Virus record (IMG/VR): IMGVR_UViG_3300049048_000052
Span: 22,643-86,642 of that record
Length of the DNA stretch: 64,000 bases
Strand: one strand, 5' to 3'
Origin: a virus
In this document: positions 58,628-64,000 of the stretch, piece by piece
Layout of the letters: each line of letters opens with the position of its first letter
Position numbering within the stretch: the stretch's first letter is position 1
Position numbers and translations under genes: made by a program
Notes under the pieces: model-generated
Told to the model about the DNA's origin: nothing
What the model saw: the letters and a program-made list of their open reading frames with translations, nothing else
The model's database searches: none

Positions 58628-59609
58628 TTGGAATAGCTAGTTTAGGGAATATGTCCTTGATGAATTTAAAGTGCCCAGCAGGATTAGTCTGATTCAATAT
58701 GGACCTTTGTATTCTCTCTATTAGTTTGAATACATTCATATAGGAAACGGCTAGGTTATAGCGGATCATCCTTTTAGCTGATTCTTCTATACCATTAGGA
58801 CTAATAAAGACTAGTCTTACTTTCTTGCCTCTGTATTTCTTCTTTGCTAGGTCGAGATACCCCCTCTCACCTAAGATTTCCTTTATATGATCGGCAGTTA
58901 CTACGTCCCTCTTGAGTTCGTAGATGATCACCTCCTTCTTACCTCTACGTTCTACAAGATCAAATCTTCTAGTCTTAGAGGTTTTGTCCAGCGTATTAAT
59001 CAGGGTCTCTTCCTGTGTCAGTTTGATACGGGTGGAGTAAGTTGATAGTAGTGCTATCCTAGTCTGAATCTCTTCCTCACTTAAGTAGGTTAGTGATTCG
59101 ACTGGGGTAGTTAGTACTATCGGATTAATAGCCTCAGCACCTAATAAGGTGAAATCTGTGGCCGCATCCGATCTACCTCTAGTTAAGTACCAATAGGCAA
59201 TAGGCCATTCACATATATATAACTCAGGCGCCCTACCAAGATCACCACCAATATAGTGTTTCCATAAGTCCTTAAATGTCCTTAGCTCTTGGGTTTTCAG
59301 CTTCATGACAAAGGGTCTCTTACCTGTAGACTCCTGGAACTGAGCACTGATGGTTACCTTATTACTTGCCCAGTTATTAGAGAAGTCTCTACTATCTACT
59401 CCCTTAGCCGTGGCTAGTTGATTAGATACAAAGAAGGCACCCTTACCAGGACCCCCTGGTATCCAATTAATATTGTACTTCTTACATAGATTAGATAACT
59501 TCTTAATGATTAGAGGATCAGCCTTAGGCGTATCCATCATAATGGCCTCCTCTAATGAGGGTCTCTTGGATAACTTATTACTGTTATTAGGGTCGAAGTA
59601 TCTATCCAT
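58584..59609 (-). CDS. PD-(D/E)XK-like nuclease
   Basis: 341 aa on the minus strand. RRFDLVERRGKKEVIIYELK (D217, E231, K233) gives the D-x(n)-E-x-K core; a following HIKEI helix and VRLVFISPNG strand fit restriction-endonuclease-type folds and NucS/RecB-like families. The N-terminal 200 residues are unrecognised. Could be an anti-host nuclease, recombination enzyme or homing-like endonuclease. An isolated minus-strand gene. Confidence 0.65.
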   Translation of the reverse strand: MDRYFDPNNSNKLSKRPSLEEAIMMDTPKADPLIIKKLSNLCKKYNINWIPGGPGKGAFFVSNQLATAKGVDSRDFSNNWASNKVTISAQFQESTGKRPFVMKLKTQELRTFKDLWKHYIGGDLGRAPELYICEWPIAYWYLTRGRSDAATDFTLLGAEAINPIVLTTPVESLTYLSEEEIQTRIALLSTYSTRIKLTQEETLINTLDKTSKTRRFDLVERRGKKEVIIYELKRDVVTADHIKEILGERGYLDLAKKKYRGKKVRLVFISPNGIEESAKRMIRYNLAVSYMNVFKLIERIQRSILNQTNPAGHFKFIKDIFPKLAIPTSLDQSPKLLVAKV

Positions 59610-59689
59610 ATCAGTTATTCATACAATTAAATATATTGTGCCCATTATATACCACTAATAGTACGGTTGTATATAGAGGCGCATAGCAG

Positions 59690-59779
59690 TGGGATGTAGC
59701 TGGTAATTGGTAACCACACAAACTGTTAATTTGTACCCCTAAACATGGGGCCCTGGAGGTTCGAGTCCTCCCATCCCAG
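59690..59779 (+). tRNA. tRNA-Asn (GUU) with long variable arm
   Basis: Acceptor TGGGATG/CATCCCA, anticodon arm ACAAA-CTGTTAA-TTTGT (GTT at 59725-59727), T arm GGAGG-TTCGAGT-CCTCC, discriminator G. Between anticodon and T arms lie 20 nt forming a CCCC TAAACAT GGGG hairpin, a class II variable arm not normally found in tRNA-Asn. Confidence 0.85.
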
Positions 59780-59814
59780 TTAAATAAATAACAGCAGGTA
59801 TTTGAGGAGTAAGT

Positions 59815-60504
59815 ATGACCCTAGTTAATTTGCCATGGACAATTGCCGATAATACTGTCACTCGAATGGGCGGTGATATTGACACCCTCAAGAAGCAAGG
59901 AGGAGGTGGGCTCAAAGTAAGAGTATCTCTAAAGCATAAGATCGCAGCTATGTCTGAGGAACAGCTGACTCAGTACCTTACTGAGTTAGTTGGAGAGAAG
60001 AGGGCTAAGCTGGAGTTGTTGGAGCTGGTTGAGGAGTCCCTTAGGAAGTTACGGGTGGCTAAGAAGATTGAGGAGGTTCAATCTGGACTAATCCACATTC
60101 TTGCTAGAAGGGATGAGGCCGAGGCCCTCTACGTTAGATCTAAGTGGAGTATGGAACAACTTCAGGGCTACCATCTACAGAGCCCTGAAGATGCCGCTCA
60201 GATGTTGAGGACCATATGTCTGCTGAACAGGGACAAGTCATCTGTAGTACCTGAGAATGAGAATACTGTAGAGGCCTATGTTTGTACTACAGAGCTTGAG
60301 GAGGAACGGAGATGCATGGAAGAATGCCTCCGAGCGTTCAATAAGGCTGAAGAGTTACTCACTGAGTATGTGACTAAGGTCTTCATTAGTCTGAATCTAG
60401 AGGACTTAATCATAAGTCGTTTTGGTCTGGATAGTTATGTTGTCAAGACTGGTGAGACTACAGCGCCAGCAATCCCTAACGGGGGAGAAAGTAAGGAGAC
60501 CTAA
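59815..60504 (+). CDS. Hypothetical coiled-coil protein
   Basis: 229 aa, mostly alpha-helical and acidic (GEKRAKLELLELVEESLRKL), Cys-rich in the middle (CTTELEEERRCMEECL). Starts 35 nt after the tRNA. Unknown. Confidence 0.65.
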   Translation: MTLVNLPWTIADNTVTRMGGDIDTLKKQGGGGLKVRVSLKHKIAAMSEEQLTQYLTELVGEKRAKLELLELVEESLRKLRVAKKIEEVQSGLIHILARRDEAEALYVRSKWSMEQLQGYHLQSPEDAAQMLRTICLLNRDKSSVVPENENTVEAYVCTTELEEERRCMEECLRAFNKAEELLTEYVTKVFISLNLEDLIISRFGLDSYVVKTGETTAPAIPNGGESKET

Positions 60505-60554
60505 ATCTCTAAGCAAGAGGATACGTTCACGTCAGTTAATTGATTGGAGAACAT

Positions 60555-60872
60555 ATGGAACCACAACAATTGTTTGAGGCTATTAAGCCTTTGGTTGAGT
60601 CTGGTATCACAAGGATGGAGATCGAGGTTAAGGAAGTGAACCATGGAACCCTGAAAGGGGTTATCTGTGTTGTCACCCAGAGCGCCCCGGATCGCCCTGT
60701 CAACATCATCGATGTCTTTCAACCAGACGGTAAGCCTGTGGCTCACTATGAGCTAGAGGTGATGCCAATGCAATCACCCCAACAACCGATGGACCAACAA
60801 CCTGAACAAGAGCAGATGGATCCGCAGCAACAGAACTCCCAGACGGTCAGACCTGTTCTGACTCCTAGGTAG
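60555..60872 (+). CDS. Hypothetical protein with Gln/Pro-rich tail
   Basis: 105 aa from ATG 60555 (SD TTGGAGA; leader AATTGATTGGAG). A compact N-terminal domain, then a low-complexity tail (QSPQQPMDQQPEQEQMDPQQ). Unknown. Confidence 0.65.
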   Translation: MEPQQLFEAIKPLVESGITRMEIEVKEVNHGTLKGVICVVTQSAPDRPVNIIDVFQPDGKPVAHYELEVMPMQSPQQPMDQQPEQEQMDPQQQNSQTVRPVLTPR

Positions 60873-60878
60873 TCCGTT

Positions 60879-60910
60879 TGATAGGGGTAGGTCAGCACTT
60901 ATCCCTATCA
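60879..60910 (+). terminator. Terminator-like hairpin
   Basis: TGATAGGGGTA...TATCCCTATCA stem after the preceding gene. Confidence 0.6.
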
Positions 60911-60947
60911 GTGTTAATGTCAGGTTACAATTACCATAAGGATAACT

Positions 60948-61154
60948 ATGGGATTATTTGATAGTTTGTGGGAGGCTCTAGCCCCTAAGAGTAAGGAACC
61001 TACTCAGGAGCAGCGCCAAGCTATGCAGGATTATGCTGACTTTGCTGGGGTAGATAACTTCAGTCAAGTATTTGGCAAGCGAGAGGGACAACCCTATGGA
61101 GGGGAGTTACCCTCGCAAGAGGAGATCGATAGGGCTAAGAACAAACGGCCCTAG
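60948..61154 (+). CDS. Hypothetical small acidic protein
   Basis: 68 aa. MGLFDSLWEALAPKSKEPTQ then Gln/Glu/Asp rich. Unknown. Confidence 0.65.
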   Translation: MGLFDSLWEALAPKSKEPTQEQRQAMQDYADFAGVDNFSQVFGKREGQPYGGELPSQEEIDRAKNKRP

Positions 61155-61198
61155 TTTATTGGGGTGAGTGACTACCCACCCCAATAAACAAATATTGA

Positions 61199-62251
61199 TT
61201 GTCTTACCTAAGTGTAAAGACAGTGCGTAAATTAGCAAGTATACAGAAGATTGTAAGTGTAGAAGCCATTGAGGGTAAAGATAGAATAGTACAGTGTGGG
61301 GTCCTTGGCTGGTCAATGGTTACTCAGAAGTCTAATAACTTCCAAGTGGGTGACTACTGTGTGTTCTTTGAGATAGATAGTATATTACCTGAGGCAGAGT
61401 GGTCAGCCTTCTTAGAAGGTAAGACTAGGATCAGGACTAGGAAGTTTGGTGGTGTATTAGCACAAGGTCTCATGTTACCCATCGATGCTATACCTGAGGT
61501 AGAGTCACATCTACGTCAAGTGGATGGGGATATCGAAGGTCTAGATCTAACAGAGCTATTAGGTGTAATACAATGGGAGCCTCCTGTTGATGCTAATACT
61601 GGTGAGAGTAGAGGTAACTTCCCTACCCATATCATTAGTAAGACCGATGAGATCAGGATACAGAGTTGTCCTAAGGTCTTAGAGGAATTGAAGGGACTAC
61701 CTTGGTATGCTGCCCTTAAGATGGATGGCTCCAGTGCTACCTACTTCTGGGATGATGCCCCGCCTAAGATGGATATGTCCCCAGGCTTTGTCAGTTGCTC
61801 ACGTAATATGAGAAAGAGTGAGGACTCTCATTTCCATCAGGTTGCGCTGAGGTATGGACTAGATGAGATATTGAAGACCAATGATTACCTAGTATTCCAG
61901 GGTGAGGTAGTAGGTCCAGGTATTCAAGCTAATAGGTTAGGACTTAAAGAGTTAGACCTATTCATATTTAACGTATATGACAGAAGGGAGAAGAGATACT
62001 TAACCCTATCTGAGGCTCTGCAAGTATGTAAGTTTGGTAAGCTCAAGCATGTACCCATTATCGATCAAGGGGAGTCCTTTGATCTAACTCAGGAGGCATT
62101 AGTCCAAATGAGTATAGGTGAATATGAGGGCACTAAGAATCCTAGAGAGGGTATCGTAGTGCGCCCTCAGACTCCCGTCTATAGTAATGTATTGAGGGAC
62201 AGACTGTCCTTCAAAGTAGTTAATCCTAATTATCTGTTGAAGTATGAATAG
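61199..62251 (+). CDS. RNA ligase, Rnl5/DraRnl-type
   Basis: 350 aa with TTG 61199 as start; the family start RKLASIQKI suggests GTG 61223 as an alternative. N-terminal OB-like domain (VGDYCVFFEIDSILP), then the nucleotidyltransferase motif I ALKMDGSS (K174), FQGEVVGPGIQANRLGL, motif IV REGIVVRP and motif V LSFKVVN. OB domain before the ligase core is the DraRnl plan. Probably repairs RNA, for example tRNAs cut by host anticodon nucleases, which fits the phage tRNA set. Confidence 0.85.
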   Translation: MSYLSVKTVRKLASIQKIVSVEAIEGKDRIVQCGVLGWSMVTQKSNNFQVGDYCVFFEIDSILPEAEWSAFLEGKTRIRTRKFGGVLAQGLMLPIDAIPEVESHLRQVDGDIEGLDLTELLGVIQWEPPVDANTGESRGNFPTHIISKTDEIRIQSCPKVLEELKGLPWYAALKMDGSSATYFWDDAPPKMDMSPGFVSCSRNMRKSEDSHFHQVALRYGLDEILKTNDYLVFQGEVVGPGIQANRLGLKELDLFIFNVYDRREKRYLTLSEALQVCKFGKLKHVPIIDQGESFDLTQEALVQMSIGEYEGTKNPREGIVVRPQTPVYSNVLRDRLSFKVVNPNYLLKYE

Positions 62252-62477
62252 CTATTATTGTACAAGCATAAACACAGTGCTAGGTCCTAGATCTGTATTA
62301 GTAGATATCCATCCTCTTAAGAGTGGAGGTTATCAAGCAGACTATATAGTCTATCTGGGTGAGGCAAAAGGTAATGTTAGTTTATCTGTCTTCGTAGGTC
62401 ATCCTGATCTGAGACCCTCGGCCCAGTTAGTATGGGATAATGGTAAACACCTGCTGGGTAATATAAGCCCTAATTAA
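62244..62477 (+). CDS. Hypothetical protein
   Basis: 77 aa, beta-rich (VLGPRSVLVDIHPLKSGGY). Overlaps the RNA ligase gene by 8 bp, suggesting cotranslation. Unknown. Confidence 0.6.
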   Translation: MNSYYCTSINTVLGPRSVLVDIHPLKSGGYQADYIVYLGEAKGNVSLSVFVGHPDLRPSAQLVWDNGKHLLGNISPN

Positions 62478-62488
62478 ATAGTTAGATA

Positions 62489-62512
62489 AGAAGGGTCCAT
62501 TAATGGACCCTT
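62489..62512. terminator. Terminator-like palindrome
   Basis: AAGGGTCC ATTAAT GGACCCTT perfect hairpin. Confidence 0.75.
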
Positions 62513-62535
62513 AGTTCCCTTTATAGGTGGTACTA

Positions 62536-63390
62536 ATGCAATTAATACTGGAGGATCTCGTCTTTGATGAGGGTAAAAGGGTAACTAGATTAGCCTCTAT
62601 TGCTAAAAGTTTAGGGCATGAGGCTAAGATAATACATGCACTAAGAGAGTTACCTAGTGTGGACTTCAAGAGTCCTGCTATATTCTATGGCTCTATTAAT
62701 GGGGCCCGTAGGATAACTAAGCCTAAGTTCTGGGGCAAGAGTGATGACATAGTTATGCCTGGGATAATTGGTGAGTGGAATAACTTTAGGTGTACCACTT
62801 ACTATAATCATCTGGGTCCATATTTACTAAACAGAACCTATGTGATGGCGCCATTAAGAGAAATCTTTAGGATGGCCTCACTATATAGTGTGATGTTCCA
62901 TAGCATAGGTGAGAGCTATAGTGACGATGGTCTATTCATAAGACCTGATGATCCCTATAAAAGCTTCACTGGTCAACTGGTAGGTGTAAAGGAACCCTTA
63001 GATAGGTTCATGAGAGCTAACTGTCTATTCATAGATGAGCCTGATAAGATGGCCGTGGCCTCAGGTATGAAAAGGATATCTGCAGAGTACCGGCTATTCA
63101 TTAAGGACTCAGAGATAATCACAGGCTGTCAGTATAGTAGAGAGGGTGACTCTCATTATGTCGATGCATTACCCGAATGCCTACTTCTATATGTCCGTCT
63201 AGTATTAGACAGTACTAGTTGGAGACCTGCCCGTTTATGGGTTATGGATATAGGGGTGTATGATGGTCGTTATAGTGTTCTAGAGATAGGCCTAGCTAAT
63301 TGCTGTGACCTATATGTTTGTAATGAGGAACTTTTTGTAAGAGCATTATTAGAGGTTGCACTAGATGACTGGAACGATTCTCAAAGCTAG
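62536..63390 (+). CDS. ATP-grasp enzyme (R2K/DUF4343-like)
   Basis: 284 aa from ATG 62536; GTG 62527 is possible. Motifs: GLFIRPDDPYKSFTGQLV, ISAEYRLFIKDSEIITGCQY, and a metal/ATP-binding C-terminus VMDIGVYDGRYSVLEIGLAN. This matches the R2K-type ATP-grasp ligases found in phages. ATP-grasp enzymes join a carboxylate to an amine; substrates of the phage type are unknown. Overlaps the next Zn-ribbon gene by 26 bp. Confidence 0.75.
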   Translation: MQLILEDLVFDEGKRVTRLASIAKSLGHEAKIIHALRELPSVDFKSPAIFYGSINGARRITKPKFWGKSDDIVMPGIIGEWNNFRCTTYYNHLGPYLLNRTYVMAPLREIFRMASLYSVMFHSIGESYSDDGLFIRPDDPYKSFTGQLVGVKEPLDRFMRANCLFIDEPDKMAVASGMKRISAEYRLFIKDSEIITGCQYSREGDSHYVDALPECLLLYVRLVLDSTSWRPARLWVMDIGVYDGRYSVLEIGLANCCDLYVCNEELFVRALLEVALDDWNDSQS

Positions 63391-63706
63391 AGATATACCT
63401 GGCTACCCATTAAGGGACCTATCTAATGCTCTGGTTGCTCATAGGGCTAATCGTAAGCCTGAATTCTTAAGTCTGCATCAATCCTTACTGCCTAGGAAGG
63501 AGGGATGTCCTCATTGTGGGGAGTCTCGCTACTACATGAATGATGGTGAGAGACATTGGGCAGTATGTCCGATGCATAATACTAGCTGGCCCATCGGGAA
63601 AGGTTGGTATAATACATGGATGAAAGAGAATCCTACTATATGGATCCGTAACAGGTTCCGTCTAAGAAGAACGACCCTGGTTAATCCAGTGGTTGTTTAT
63701 AAGTAA
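63365..63706 (+). CDS. Zn-ribbon protein
   Basis: 113 aa. GCPHCGESRYYMNDGERHWA then VCPMHNTSW gives a CxxC...CxxH zinc site near residues 48-72. Basic C-terminus (RNRFRLRRTTL). Translationally coupled to the ATP-grasp gene. Confidence 0.65.
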   Translation: MTGTILKARDIPGYPLRDLSNALVAHRANRKPEFLSLHQSLLPRKEGCPHCGESRYYMNDGERHWAVCPMHNTSWPIGKGWYNTWMKENPTIWIRNRFRLRRTTLVNPVVVYK

Positions 63707-63717
63707 CTATCTATCAT

Positions 63718-63744
63718 TGGTGCCTGGGGTTAATCCAGGCACCT
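63718..63744 (+). terminator. Intrinsic terminator-like hairpin
   Basis: GGTGCCTGG GGTTAAT CCAGGCACC perfect stem. Confidence 0.75.
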
Positions 63745-63769
63745 TGCCTAATCACAGGGAGCCCTTATC

Positions 63770-64000
63770 ATGTTTTACACTGCGGTATATGTCTCAGTCA
63801 GACCGTTAAGATGGGTACCAGTGGTAGTCACTACTAACACTCCACCCACTATTTGGTTTAGGGATGGTATCAAACTAAGATTAGCTTGTCTTAGGGAACC
63901 TACCACCTCTGAGCTATCTGAATACCTCAGAAGTTATAGACCTGAGGAGGATGTGACATTAGCTGGGGATGGGGTACCTAATGCTATTAGCCTTGATACT
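63770..64000 (+). CDS. Hypothetical protein, 3'-truncated by window end
   Basis: ATG 63770 with SD AGGGAG; open for 77 codons to the end of the window (MFYTAVYVSVRPLRWVPVVV ...). Not recognised. Confidence 0.6.
   Translation, partial: MFYTAVYVSVRPLRWVPVVVTTNTPPTIWFRDGIKLRLACLREPTTSELSEYLRSYRPEEDVTLAGDGVPNAISLDT

Overview
The window is a dense stretch of a large, tailed, probably contractile-tailed (myovirus-like) phage genome, most likely infecting a cyanobacterium. The cyanobacterial assignment rests mainly on a type IV pilin (55246-55722) that looks like cyanobacterial PilA, with two GCGATCGC (HIP1-type) octamers as weak support. Phage character comes from a PAAR tip and beta-helix spike pair, a collagen-like tail fibre cassette, a holin-like protein, phage tRNAs, and two very large proteins carrying the DxDGD metal-binding motif of two-barrel RNA polymerases. 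Most genes are unique to the window and unrecognised.

Layout. (1) 1-5144: the 3' part of a giant late gene, a divergent beta'-like RNA polymerase (DFDGD), open at the left edge. (2) 5141-8184, minus strand: a spike/baseplate-type operon (PAAR protein, beta-helix spike, others). (3) 8600-19101: small plus-strand genes in an unusual one-gene-one-cassette format: Shine-Dalgarno (SD) hairpin, gene, then a strong AAAAGGGCC...GGCCCTTTT terminator. (4) 19177-24018: a second giant RNA polymerase-like protein (DGDGD), followed by a four-copy hairpin repeat RNA (24064-24236). (5) 24373-37692: small genes interleaved with tRNAs and a roughly 550-nt highly structured non-coding RNA (30791-31340), a NYN-domain protein and a polytopic membrane protein. 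(6) 37693-38460: a non-coding, repeat- and palindrome-rich region. (7) 38471-45155: unknown genes, three tiny Lys-rich minus-strand peptides, a Nudix hydrolase and a DEDDh exonuclease. (8) 45221-53071: tail-fibre cassette. (9) 53170-56186: small DNA-binding/Zn-ribbon genes, then a pilin and an AhpD-like gene. (10) 56187-56740: tandem promoter-hairpin-terminator units that look like a small-RNA array. (11) 56741-64000: unknown genes, holin-like protein, PD-(D/E)XK-like nuclease, tRNA-Asn with a long variable arm, RNA ligase and ATP-grasp protein.

How it may fit together (inference). A virion polymerase plus a second phage polymerase would transcribe the genome. A recurrent TATATAAG box is a good candidate promoter element for the late minus-strand operon and the sRNA array. 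About ten genes have their SD presented in a small covarying hairpin (loop UAGGA or UAGGAG), and the RNA repeats after the polymerase gene present AAGGAG in covarying hairpin loops. That is the pattern expected of a CsrA-like translational regulator and a decoy RNA. This network, the large ornate RNA, and the tRNAs with abnormal anticodon arms are the most novel content. Start codons were chosen from SD context, so several differ from the longest open frame. Everything here is read by eye; no database search or folding program was run.
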